Assembly: GCA_035222895.1 (NCBI GenBank)
Contig: JAVYIG010000067.1
Span: 62,001 to 126,000, forward strand
Direction: 5' to 3'
DNA: 64,000 bases
Source: Strongylocentrotus droebachiensis
Lineage: Eukaryota > Echinodermata > Echinoidea > Camarodonta > Strongylocentrotidae
Shown here: positions 1 through 11,214 of the stretch, piece after piece
Position numbering within the stretch: the first letter of the stretch is position 1
Layout: the number at the start of each line of letters is the position of its first letter
Made by a program: the position numbers and the translations under genes
The notes under the pieces: generated by a model
Seen by the model: only the letters and a program-made list of their open reading frames with translations
What the model was told of the DNA's origin: nothing
The model's database searches: none

Positions 1-122
1 ACAAAAATATATTTCTAAACATGAGTCCGTTTTTTTCTCAATTTTTGTTTAATGACCCTTAAAAATGGGCAGGGGTTTCGAGGCTTGAGCAGCACACCTC
101 GTCCAAACCAAATCCAGGGGGG
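1..122 (+). mobile_element. Partial copy of a CCCGGGG-ended hAT-like short element
   Basis: This is the right-hand part of an element cut by the window edge. Around 63-118 it shares the wording AAAAATGGG, GAGGCTTGAGC and GTCCAAACCAAATC, in the same order and orientation, with the complete copy at 8145-8477. Like that copy it runs into a G/C homopolymer at its end. No coding capacity is visible. Confidence 0.6.
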
Positions 123-261
123 GGGGGGGTAGTGGGCACTATTCTTTTTTTTGGCCCTAGAAAAATCGCACCCCCCCCCCCCCTTGAGCGCCAGGGGAGA
201 GGGCCCGTCTGAAGAAAAAAAGAGGTAAATTCAATGTGTTTTTGCATGTTTTTTCACCAGG

Positions 262-300
262 AGGGGACCCAGGCCCCCGGCCCCCTTGGATCCGCCACTG
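262..300. mobile_element. Right end of a CAGTGGCGGATCC-family short element
   Basis: The segment ends in TTGGATCCGCCACTG, the terminal inverted repeat seen at both ends of the fuller copy at 41301-41479 and at the left end of the copy at 33458-33573. No matching left end was found, so this copy is probably truncated or fused with the neighbouring fragment. Confidence 0.5.
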
Positions 301-456
301 TTCAAAGATACCCAAGGCCCTCATAATTCATATAGGCTTACTACTCGCCGTCTAGTCGTTCACAAACAAAAAATATATGTAGAGAAAAAGACAGATAGAG
401 TGAGGGGTGTGGGAAGGGGTCGTATCTTATCATTTTCATGTTACCTTCCCTCTTCC

Positions 457-459
<3 letters not shown>

Positions 460-501
<42 letters not shown>
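460..501. repeat. CT dinucleotide microsatellite
   Basis: An almost uninterrupted (CT)n tract of about 42 bp. It gives false open frames rich in Ser/Leu or Glu/Arg on the two strands. Confidence 0.95.
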
Positions 502-502
<1 letters not shown>

Positions 503-2567
503 AAGGGGTTTCCCCTGTAGATCTCTGCCATTGCTTGAATAGTAGTTTACCAGAGCATCCATGCAATCACTTCAAATGAAGGTAGCTTCAGAAGGGCAAT
601 TTTTCATTTAAAATTTGGAAAGGGTACAATGACGTACTCCGTCTGAAAGTCATTTTATAAATTAATAGACTTTTATTGAAGAGGAAAGGGAAATTTATCC
701 TTAATCACCTAAATGCAAAGTGCACCTCATTTATATATTCTCTCATTTTGTTCATTATCAAAAAGATAAAACATAAAAATGGTGGGGGGATGCCCCTGTC
801 CCAATAGGTACTCCAAACCACTCCCAGATTTGTCAACTAGAATCAGATCACACACACACATGCAACTACTCCATACAAAATCACAACAGCAAGGAGTTCT
901 GTTCTGTTTTGCATTTCATTCAATAAAAAAATGCTTCACTGACATAAATTATTAAACATCACATACAAAATCAAGACATGAATGCAGTTTATTTATGGAA
1001 CATGTTTCATTTACACAGAATAACACATTTACTACATTTCCAGAAGTCTGTGTGATAAAAAGGTCATGATCCTCTCAAAGACCATACCAAAACCACTTGA
1101 CAGAGGAAGTGGTGTATGAAACAAACCTAATAATAGCTTCATGATTGTTTTGATCTTACCATCACACTTGACCTCTAGGCTCTACTTTCATGTTGAAGTT
1201 GTCATGCCAACTGTCTAAAAAAAGAAATATGTAGAAATTGATTCTTGGACAATTACTACATCATCCCCAGGAAACTGTCCCCCTAAGACAACAACCTTTG
1301 AAAACTACCCACTACCCCAGGATAGTTATTCCTGGATAGTAACCCCCAGACAACACTTTTTTCTAATATAACTACCGGAACCCCTTGTAGTCATCTGTGG
1401 GAAATTGTAAAAAGTGAAGAGATGCAGGGTAGATTATGGGGGAGGAGGTAGTTTTCTTGGGCAATTGTGGGTAATTATTCATATCATGCAAAAGTAAAGC
1501 AATGGACAATTAACCCCTAAAGCTATGATCACAAATCAGAGCAGCGACCGACCGATCAGTAGCCTGTTCGGTCGCTGCTGGAATTTAGGCATCGCCCAGC
1601 GATTAGGTCGGTGCACAGGCGGCGACCGCCCAGGCACCGAGCGTATTTTGGGCGGCGAGTGAAAAGTGAGCAGGCGCCGCCCAAATTTTAACTCCGCGCT
1701 AAAACTTCAGCAGCGACCGAGCGATGCCCTAAAAACGAGTGGTGCCTGGGCGGCCGCCGCTCGGTGGCCGGGCAGCCGCCCGGCAGAATTGGTTAAAAAC
1801 TCGCCGCCCGGCCGCCGAGCAGGCTACTTTTGGGTAATGTGACCATAGCATTAGGCAAACAACTATCCTGTCCCTACAAGGACAATTACACCTGGATAGC
1901 TATACACACCCCTACATTTCAATTACCCACATGCAGTTGTCAGATAATGTACAGGTGTACTTGTCAAGGGGGTAGTTGTATGAGGAATATTGTCCTACAA
2001 GGGACAATTCTCCCAGGTGGCTATTGTCCGAGCCATGCTAAAGTACAACAAAAAGTTTATGTAATTCTGTTGGTGCCACATTGAAATTGTACACATGAAC
2101 TGATCTACAATATGAAGTCAGGGACCTAATACAACAACAAGTGAATTAGCTTTGCATCTGCTGCAACTGAGCCTAAACTGGAAGAGAAATATTGTGCGTA
2201 GAGCTTCTATCTTTGAACAAGGCCTGAAGGGCAGACTTAACAAATCAAGTTATAGGCATCGCCCACATACTCAAAGAACAAGCGAAAACCTGAGCCCCAA
2301 GGCAGACAGAAATTCTAATCACATACACTTCTAATAAACATTCGCATAAACCAAATCCATCAGTCAGAAATTGTTACATATTTTCATGGAATTCACATAG
2401 TAAATTTGCCATTTCTAATTAAAACCCTGTAGCTCCAAGATACAGAGAATTAAAAGATCACCATACTGAGAGTGCAACGCATGTTAATTGAAGTTAGATA
2501 ATAAATAGCTTAGGCAACGTATACACCAACAAATTAGTAAATAAAAAATTCAGCTACGGGTTAGATT
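502..2567. other. Region downstream of SIRT6: possible 3' UTR and decayed repeats
   Basis: No coding exon is visible. Read on the minus strand this lies directly after the SIRT6 stop. An AATAAA hexamer on the minus strand at 988-993 could end a long 3' UTR, but that is a guess. Segments around 1240-1500 and 1855-2040 share words such as GGACAATT and are roughly inverted to one another, as in the decayed arms of an older inverted-repeat element. A GC-rich element sits between them. Confidence 0.4.
1516..1853. mobile_element. GC-rich MITE with terminal inverted repeats
   Basis: The left end reads CCTAAAGCTATGATCACA. The reverse complement of the right end reads CCTAATGCTATGGTCACA, so 16 of 18 positions match. 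Between them is a CpG-dense block full of short internal palindromes (GCGACCG, CGGTCGC, GGGCGGC, GCCGCCC) that contrasts with the AT-rich surroundings. No open frame of note is present. It appears to have split an older inverted-repeat element that flanks it. Confidence 0.65.
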
Positions 2568-5500
2568 TCAGCAATCTTTGATGTTTCCTTCTGCATCCCT
2601 CTTCACTGATCCTGAGGAAATATTTTCAACACTCTCTTCATCATCTGTCCTCTTTAAATCAGACAAGTTATCACGACAACCAGGTTTAATATCTGTTCTA
2701 TCAGTCAATCCACTTTTCACATGAATCTCTTGTTTTACAGGACACATATTTTCAAATGTCCGTTTGCGATCAGATTCCACTATACTTAATGTCTCTTGAA
2801 TGTCTACTGTTTCCATCATGTCATCATTATCCTCATGCTTGCATGTCCTAAAAGAATTGTCTGATGCATCCTGCATCTCTGTATCCTTGGCGACGTCATC
2901 TTGAATCACTTCACTGGTATCTGGGCATAACCTCTTACAGCTTTGCTCTGACTTTTGTTGGGGAGTTTCATGAGAGTCAAGATTTGCTTCACTTTTCACC
3001 TCAGGGGGAACTTCTAAGTCCTCTGAAACTCTCTTCTTCTGAACCTCCTCCTTCGATTCATCTTTTAATTCCACCTTCTGTCCATCATTCATAGATTCCT
3101 CCTTTACTTCATCTTTCACTGCTACCTTCCGCCTATCTTCTACACATTCACTATCAACCTTGCGGCTTTCCTTTGAGTCTCCTACGTGCATGATGTCTTT
3201 GATGCTCTTGGTGGATAGTCCCTGCTGGGATTCGAGGACCAGCGAGGGTCCGGTGTACTCTGGTATCGGGTAACCAAGCTGCTCCATCAACTGGGTCATG
3301 ACGTCATCGACGTAGCAATTGATCTTCATATCAGCTTGCTTATCCTGTGATGAAACAGATAAACAGAGTCATACAGGGACAAAATAGAGGACAAATAAGA
3401 CAGAAGAGTAGACTGACTCAAAAAAGGAAGAGCTCAAAATAAGAATTATGTTATCAAATATAGTATTTTGTTCTATGATTCAATAATATTACCAGGGATG
3501 CCAGTTAGAATTGATCAGAGGGCCTGAAAATCACATAGAATGAGCTATTTTGTACACAAAAAAGCCTAAACTATGGTCTGAAAATAACTCGCCAGGGCCT
3601 GAATTCAGGCTATTGCCTGAAAACTGGCATCCTTGTATTACTTGATTTCTGTGGCAATGCTTTACAACTAGTCTACAAGATCAAAGACAAAATTGTCTAC
3701 AATCTACTTATAATATTCAAAAACATTTTACGCTCATAAAAAATTTAAAGTACTGAAAAATGTTTGATTTTATCCCTCTCTTTCTCATACTGGATTGGAA
3801 ACATACACCATAACATTGATAGTGACATGAAATCGATACCATTTAGGAATAGTGATATTAAACAACTTGACACCATACAAGTTCATCTTTTGACTCTTTT
3901 TCTTGTCATTTTATCTGACACAATACTTTGCATTTTATTATTTCTCTAAATGAGCTGACAAAGCCTTTACAACGATGTGGCCTTTCTGCTGGTTAAGACA
4001 GTAGTATTTTCTCCATAACCTTACCAGTTTGGTCGGCTGTAAATTGACAATGACCAGTGACCCTCCGTTCTTCTTGGTCAGTTTAGGTAAGGTCCCACTC
4101 GGTATGATCTGCAGGGAGGTTCCTAGGCATATTGACAGGTCACTCTTCCTATAAAGGAGCATTGGAAAAAACAAATCAAAATCAAAATCAAAATCATAAT
4201 CACATTCTGTGTATGCACACAGCACACAGTGTGCTATGTTCACATTCCTATGTGGAAATTTGGTGGACAAGTATTTGCGATGATTAAATACAGCTGTGAC
4301 ATGTATTTGAGCTTGCTAATTACAGGTGTGACATTATTGAACTGCCATGAAAACAATTACAATCATTCAGCAGAACAAATACAATATTCTGCACTAATGT
4401 TGTAAATGGAACATAGTCAACATCCATTTCTTTACTGATTCTACGAGCTTCAACATTATCTCCTGCTTAATCTAGGTTATCATATCAGGCTCTCATGTGA
4501 ATACTGACAAATTTCTTCTGGTAATGTTATTTACCTTGATGTTGGGCTTCAAGTCTAATTACTTATATGCCCCTCTGCAGCAGGATGTGTTATGTGTTAT
4601 TTATAAATGGAGAATATAACCTTTATCATTTAAGATGAAATACAGCTTAGTTTACCATGAAGCACACAATGTGCAGAAAATCATTCAACAATCTAAGAGT
4701 TTTATTGGGGCATTTTTACTTTACAGCATTTAATTACTGTCATACATGTACATGTTTATACAAGGCATTCAATTATTTCTGTACTAAATAAAGTAAATAA
4801 ATGGTGGAAGAACTTCTGTACATCAAATCAGATATTTCATAAACAGTCAAACCTGCTTTAGCGACCACCTGTCTATAAAGGCCATATTTTTGGTTTCTCT
4901 TGAAAATGGTTTTTCATTGAAACATGTACTAAAGGAACCTGTACATGAAGTCAACCTACCTTGAGTGGTCTTAAAGGTACTATGTCCCTTTTGCAGCCAA
5001 CCTTAAATTCTGTAGAACTTTGCAGGAATTATGAATATGTCATATATGTCCTATCTGTGAAATTTAAACGTTAGCAGTGTCCTCATATTCAAATTATGCA
5101 AGGAAACCCGTTTACTTGCTAGACTTCACTGTCAGACACTATTGAGTGACTGACTGGCTTTTTTTCTTCTTTGGTAATAACATACATGAAAAGAGTTGTA
5201 AAGGGTACATGAGCATTTGTCTACATCAATAACCCACTTCTTGTGATGGCTAAGATTAAACTGATTGAATCTTTGCGCAGCATAAAACGTATGACCATTC
5301 GGTACAATTGTCTGAAAATCAAGACTATTACTTTTGGGCTCTATAGCCCTAAAGTCGATTTGACAACTAATAGTCATTATTTTCCAACTTGAAGACATTT
5401 TCAAGCCCCACCTTTTTTAGGGAAGTTCTAAATAAGTATTATCTTTCAAATGCAGTTGGAATTTAACCTTTTCATTTTTTTGGCCTGCAAATGGGACATA

Positions 5501-8500
5501 GTACCTTTAATAGACAGGTTTCACTGTACAAGGAAGAAAAAATGATGAAGGATTATTTACCGTAAATGTTCTTCAGCTTGTGTAAGATCTGTTTCAGGTA
5601 AAGCATCTTCCCAGTCAAGTATTGTGTCATGCAGCTTTCCTCTAAAAATATGAGCAAAGATGAATATTAAATTGTCATATTATTAGCTAATGTCTAAGTT
5701 ATTTAAGAAACACAAAGAGAAGGAGACCGAGACTTTAAAGCCTGTCTGCACTAGTTTGGCCAGGAGGGATTAGACCACCCAGCGTGGTCACTGACAGGTG
5801 GTTATCTCACCAAATCAGCTCTCAATTAACATAAGAAAAAGGGGATCATGGGGGACCAACAGGCACCAATTAGGCATTGTTTGCTATATAGAGGGCGCAA
5901 GTAGCTATAGTACAGTGGGGCTTTAAAATGTATGGAGAAGTACAAAAAGAAGAGAGAGAGAGAGGAGAATAACCAAGAAGAAAAAAAAGAGAAAGATAAG
6001 AAATTACATGTTAAAGTGAAAAGGAGAACAGGAGGATGGCAAAGAAGAAAAAAAAGAAATATAAGGGGAAATAACGTGAATGACCCAATAGAGAGAAAGA
6101 AAAGAAAGATCAGGAATTGCAACCAAATGGTGTGAGAAGAAATGCAAGAAACAAGCATGGTAATTGATATGTACCTGCATGTTCCTCTTCCTGGCTTGTC
6201 ACTGCATCGATTCCCTGTTGGTTTCAGACCCAATGTTGGAACTGGCATGGCTCTTATAGTTTGCCTGTACGTTTAAAAAACATATCATAAACAGTTAATA
6301 TATATATGATTATGTGAAAATTTGCCTTTACTTTCAAATCTCATACTGGAAATGCTGTGAATAATACTTTTCCAAAGTGAACAAATACAAACACTTGTTT
6401 ATCGCAGACAATCTAGACACACATTAACACTTATTATTCAAATACCTAGTTGAGCGATTTCTGTTGATATACCTGCAGAAATAAAATAATGGTAGTAATT
6501 CAATGACATAAAAATCTGAGTCAAATAGAAGGAAACAACACGTACAAGTTTCATTCATATGTTTAATGTTTTTATATTTTAAATTTTGTTTGAAGTACTA
6601 TTTAGTCTATCTTCCACAAATTTACGAAGAAAATTCATCCATATTATTTTCGAATGTTTGTATCAAGACATACCTAACCAAAGTAATCAATCAAATGTTA
6701 TTCTGTGAACCTTACCTTCTGCATCTGTGGCACTGCTCTACAAACATATTTCCATGCAGTTCAGCCAGTCTGTCCCTATGGGTGGAAAAAGAGGAGACAT
6801 CCCTTATCATATACTCTCTACCATAAGTCCACCATATACTAAATATATACTTTAAAAAGAAATAATGGTCATGCTCAAAACTTCTGTATCTATGCTTTAA
6901 CCTGAAATGCATGAATTCCTAGGAAAATATACTCCCTCCTGATATATGATATGCTTACCGGTAAGTCTGAAATCTACTTCAGTTTTTTCCCCTATTTGCT
7001 TCAACTTGAAACCTGAATTCATCAAGAACAATTGCATCCTTTTTGCTTGCAATTTGAAGTACATGCCATTTACTTTCTTTTTCCAAATCATCAACAATCT
7101 TAAATATGATTTTTATATTTTGTATAAATAAGAACAATATGAAATCCAATATGAACTCAATCATATGTCAAAACTGAGAATGATTGCATATCCTTATTTC
7201 AATTTAGCTTCATTCTTTTCTCTATTAAAGGGAAAGCAAGTTTGGTGAACAAATCCACATTGAATTTGTTCGTTATGTGCATAACTTAGGGGGCACATGA
7301 CCCCCCCCCCCCCCCCCCCCCACATACCCTATCATCACTTATGATGTTGGTAGCTAACTTACTTTGGAAAGCCAGATCTTAAGTGAAGCCCATCGATGTT
7401 CTGACTGATAAGATACTGCAGCTTCCCTCTCCTCTCCAATTCAACCAATGCCATGTGGGTAGCGGTCGGCTTGGCTGTGTCAAAGGTCACATTCGCCTCT
7501 GGCTTCTTGCCCTGTTTCTCCAGGGTCCATACCCCTTTAGGTCCCCTGGAAGGTAAAAGAGCACAAATGATTAGTCCCTCAACAAAGAGTAGTTTTAGTT
7601 ACTGATGGCTGAAAATTAAGATCTGTCATCCTCTCTGTATTTTTGCAACATAATTCTAGAAATAGGAGATTCTGTGCACTGTGTCCCCCAAAGATACATT
7701 TTTGTTGTTGTTGAAAAAAATGAAAATAATATTTTTTACATTCCTAAAGGGAGTGATACTAGAAAACACCAGAGTCGATGGTTATATCATCGTTCTTGGA
7801 TGATATAAAAGATGTGTTGTACAGGATACATCTCACAGAATATGCAAAATTAATTTATAGCACACCTTCGCAATGCTCTTCTGCCTAGTCTCTATGGCAC
7901 GGGTGGCCAACCCGCGGCCTGCGAGCTTTTCTGATGCGGCCCGCGGAGCATTAAAGAAGTATTAATAAAAATATCTCATAAATGAAATGCCGCCCGCATA
8001 GCAGCAATGAAAAAGGGTAAAACATTTAAGAACAGCTCTATTTCCATAATTTGTTCCCATCATTCAGAACCTATTTAATCGTTACGTGGTTGATACAAAA
8101 CTCCTCAAATATCCTCTCATTACATTACATTAACGACATTAACACCCGGGGGAGGGGGTACTCACATAATTAGGACATACGGGGGTGTGCCGCTCTAATT
8201 GGTGACTTTGTCACTAAATATCCCTAAACATGGGTCCCACTTTTAACAAAAAAACTATTAAAAATGGGTCTGTTTCTTCAAAATTTGCAAAATTTCCAAA
8301 ATTTTCTAACGTTTGCCATGCAAACACCCTAAAAATCAACCGGAAAACACCCGAAAATTGTGGGAAATGGGTCTTTTTTCGAGAAATAACCCCTAATAAT
8401 GGGTAGCGGTTTTGAGGCTTGAGCGGCCCACCCACGTCCAAACCAAATCTGAGACCCCCCCCCCCCCCTTCCCGGGGCATTAACATCACCCGCCGTGTTA

Positions 8501-11214
8501 ATTTCAATTTCTACACATACAATTTAATTTGTGAATCAAGAAATATGTTTGAAATGCCATACTTGTCTTGAAACTTACAGCCCTTTTCTCCCGCCGTTGG
8601 AATTCCTTATGAATCTTAATTGTAAACTAGATAGTCCCCTTCCCTTTACATGCACCGCGTTCAATGAGATTTTTTTTCTTCACTGATTTTTTTTTTTTTG
8701 GGGGGGGGGGGGGATGGGAGATAACTACCTATGTCCCGCCAAGTTATGCCAATCGTTAGCTGTGCCCCGCGAGCTTTAAAAGGTTGGCCACCCGTGCTCT
8801 ATGGGTACTTGACCTCCAATCCATCTGATGTTATACTATACAAAATTAATTCCTATGTATGTTAAAAATGTCTTGGAATTGAAAAAGAGAGGGGAGGGGC
8901 AATGGTGAATAAAGGGGGCATGTACACTTGGGGTGGTGTGGGAGGAGATTATTAAAGATGTACAAAACAGAAGGTTTAAAGCTGAAGACTTTTTGTTTTG
9001 AAAGATTTGTATACCGGTACATCACATTGCCTACATATTGGTACATACATACCTAAAATCTGGAATGCCAGCTGAAGTGCTGATGCCCGCCCCACTGTGC
9101 ACCACCATGTGACGACTTCTCCTCACTAAATCTGCAAGTTTCTTCACCTTCTCGGCGACAACCTCTGGCTCATCAAATTTCTACATTAAATGACAATCAA
9201 ATTCGCAAAATGTAAGTTTGTCTCCTATCTAAAGTTCAAAGCTTGTTGTTTAACTAGCTAAATCCTATTTTGAATAACACAGAAATTCTATTTTGTTTTT
9301 ATTCATGGATGATAAAATCATAAAAACTCATTAAAGCAAGGAATTGAATTAAATTGTAATAAGATTCTGGTCATCTTGAATTTGAGAGGTAATAAATATA
9401 TTTCATGTTTTTTTGTTATACTGAAGGATTCTCCATACTTCAGCAGCTTAACAATAACATGGCAGGCCTAATGAACATGATACACACAGGACACAGAGTT
9501 GCCTAAATCAATGTGTTAACATTTTTGCTCCTTTATGTGCCTGAATTACCAAATAGTATTTATGTTTGGTATATTGTGTCTCATACAGCTATCTAGACAG
9601 CAATAACCATCTGATTTGGGTCATTTCTTTAATAAAACTGACATTTGTTGTCATTCCCCAATACAGATGGCAACCCAGAGATCTCGTACCGCGGGGGTAG
9701 CTATAGCCAACAATGGCAGCTTTTTAAGTCAAAACATTTTCTCCCCGATTTTCTATATTTAGATCTAATTTTCTGATTTCTAAATCAGATGTAAATTAGG
9801 TCGGTCTATATATCTCCTAATTACAGTTTTCAAAATTTGTTAAACTATTATAGAATGTGAAATTTTCGGACTTACTTATATGAATTTATCCAATTTCTGT
9901 GAAACTACGTTCATGCACTCGAAAATAGAGCTATATGACCCGGCGGCCGGTATATTTCCGGGTCAACCTACGCCAATGGCCAATCAGAGCACTTGTTTCG
10001 TGGGAGTTCGTTTGTCAAACTCGTACGTAGCTACGGTAGCTATTGGACGTTCGAAAAGAAAAAATGAATATTCATCGACTAAAACCAAGACGGATAATGT
10101 TGACGACGAGACTTTCTCGGATTAATCATTAATTTAGGATCTAAATGAGCAAGCTATCGTAAGTCAAATAAGCTATATATATGTTATTTTTCATTTGTAT
10201 TATAATTGCAGCAGTTATGAGGATGTAAAGAGTGAAAATCTCGTAGCATATCTCATTCATCGCGGTCCGGTCGAACCGAACCATTTGTTCCGTACAGTCC
10301 CGTACAGAAAGAGGTCCCCAGACTTCAGTCTCTATAATCGGAGGTCTAGTGGAGCCAGACGTAGTCTCAGTGGAACAACCGACGATTAGAGAGACTGAAG
10401 TTTTCGGTCTAACAGCTATCATGCCATATGCACTGCATTCATCTCAATCACCAGTTAAGCAGACTTTGATGCAAGATCCTTTACGGCTTTAGTTACATAT
10501 TTTTTTGTTGCAAGGGTTTGAAGAAGCTTATTTCTTGAAATTGTAGATTAAATGTTGACAATTTTATTCTTTATTATGAAGATGATGATAATAATGTTAA
10601 TAACAATGAAGAAGAAGAAGAAGAAGAAGAAGAAGAAGAAGAAGAAGAAGAAGAAGAAGAAGAAGAAGAAGAAGAAGAAGAAGAAGAAGAAGAAGAAGAA
10701 GAAGAAGAAGAAGAAGAAGAAGAAGAAGAAGAAGAAGAAGAAGAAGAAGAAGAAGAAGAAGAAGAAGAAGAAGAAGAAGAAGAAGAAGAAGAAGAAAAAG
10801 AAGAAGAAGAAGAAGAAGAACTTTTAATTTAAGTTGAAATGTAACAACAAGATTGACATTTTGACAATCATGTCAACGTCAATGGCCAGTAAAATCTAGC
10901 AAAGTTGAAAAGCGTTTGAAGATTGCATCCAGGTGTATTATGAATTCAACAATTAAAATTATATAAATTAATACAATTTATTCGGTAAAGATATGGCTTA
11001 CTAGTTACTGGTACAATAGATTAATTATTTGAGTTACAATTGAGTGGCGCAATAAATTATAAATATCTAGGCAATCCACAAACGCAATTTTATATGCATG
11101 GGACCCAATAGAATTTGAGAAGAAATTGATGAAAGAGTTGATATTTACCTCAGAAAGACCACATTTACCTTTGTGGTCGTACGGTGAAAGACCTTCAGCA
11201 TAATTAACAGACAT
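2568..11214 (-). CDS. SIRT6: NAD-dependent protein deacylase sirtuin-6, nine exons
   Basis: Complete SIRT6, a nuclear NAD-dependent histone H3 deacetylase and deacylase of chromatin. CDS exons in coding order are 11149-11214, 9053-9180, 7363-7545, 6716-6775, 6446-6472, 6175-6264, 5561-5641, 4025-4148 and 2568-3344. All introns are GT-AG and phases agree, giving 511 residues (human has 355). The start [12 protein letters not shown] matches the vertebrate N terminus. Visible motifs: NAD-binding GAGIS at about 52-56, IPDFRGP at 61-67, QNIDGLH at 113-119, catalytic His133 in LAELHGNMF, zinc cysteines 141, 144, 175 and 184, DTILDWED at about 190-197, GTSLQI at 221-226, and NLQPTK near 247-252. Residues after about 280 form a long, charged, low-complexity tail rich in Lys, Glu and Asp, absent at this length in human. 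Intron 4 and its neighbours isolate a 27-bp microexon. CCDC124 lies head-to-head upstream. The gene and its core exons are near certain; only the microexon and tail details need cDNA. Confidence 0.96.
3493..3635. mobile_element. Short hAT-like MITE in SIRT6 intron 8
   Basis: The ends are inverted repeats: CAGGGATGCCAGTT on the left and AACTGGCATCCTTG on the right. The flanks share TATTAC, which could be the remains of a target duplication. The interior, about 115 bp, has further internal complementarity around CCTGAA and TTCAGG. No coding content. Confidence 0.6.
4842..5529. mobile_element. TA-type MITE (ACAGTCAAACCTG family), split by a second element
   Basis: The left part starts ACAGTCAAACCTGCTTTAG and the right end reads ATAGACAGGTTTCACTGTA. 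The full copies at 13482-13903 and 23332-23525 have the same ends. The middle of this copy is interrupted by another element at 4971-5510. It lies in SIRT6 intron 7 and has no coding content. Confidence 0.75.
4971..5510. mobile_element. TTAA-flanked element nested in a MITE
   Basis: TTAA stands at both edges (4971-4974 and 5507-5510). Inside these, AGGTACTATGTCCCTTTTGC on the left faces GGGACATAGTACCT on the right, giving terminal inverted repeats of about 14 bp or more that extend imperfectly through TTTGCAG. A TTAA target duplication is the hallmark of the piggyBac superfamily, so this is probably a non-autonomous member. No transposase frame is seen in its roughly 530 bp. Confidence 0.65.
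5734..5927. mobile_element. TTTAAAG-ended MITE, copy 1
   Basis: About 195 bp. It starts TTTAAAGCCTGTCTGCACTA and ends with TACAGTGGGGCTTTAAA, so the ends are imperfect inverted repeats. The shared interior includes GGGATTAGACCACC, TCAATTAACATAAGAAAAA and ATAGAGGGCGCAAGTAG. Other copies in the same orientation are at 15290-15485, 17063-17261 and 34978-35180. It lies in SIRT6 intron 6. Confidence 0.8.
7898..8796. mobile_element. hAT-like non-autonomous element with 8-bp target duplication
   Basis: The left end CACGGGTGGCCAACC and right end GGTTGGCCACCCGTG are perfect inverted repeats. They are flanked by the direct repeat CTCTATGG at 7890-7897 and 8797-8804. An 8-bp duplication with CA...TG ends is typical of hAT transposons. 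The 899-bp total includes a second element at 8145-8477. No transposase frame is visible. It lies in SIRT6 intron 2. Confidence 0.85.
8145..8477. mobile_element. CCCGGGG-ended element nested in a hAT-like element
   Basis: The ends are CCCGGGGGAGGGGG and CCCCCTTCCCGGGG, roughly inverted. The flanking direct repeat CATTAACA (8137-8144 and 8478-8485) is an exact 8-bp target duplication, so this is again hAT-like. A relative occupies 1-122. The interior carries the phrase AATGGGT several times. It lies wholly within the older element at 7898-8796. Confidence 0.8.
9650..10140. promoter_or_regulatory. Possible CpG-richer regulatory block in SIRT6 intron 1
   Basis: This block stands out from the AT-rich intron by its CpG content. 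It contains GGCCAATCAGAG near 9976-9987, which fits the NF-Y CCAAT-box consensus, and an inverted CCAAT (ATTGG) near 10040, about 60 bp away. That arrangement is common in promoters. The block could be an alternative promoter or enhancer. No transcript or core promoter element could be confirmed by reading. Confidence 0.3.
10608..10820. repeat. Long GAA trinucleotide microsatellite
   Basis: About 71 triplets of GAA on the plus strand, with a single visible interruption (GAAAAAG near 10794-10800). It lies in SIRT6 intron 1, so the SIRT6 transcript carries UUC repeats. The poly-lysine open frame across it is an artefact of the repeat. Confidence 0.98.

Noticed and set aside
1830-2084. 84-codon frame with several cysteines
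   Set aside because: It starts inside the GC-rich MITE and runs into decayed repeat sequence. There is no signal peptide, splice support or regular cysteine spacing.
10552-10827. 91-codon open frame of poly-lysine
   Set aside because: It is only the GAA microsatellite read in frame.
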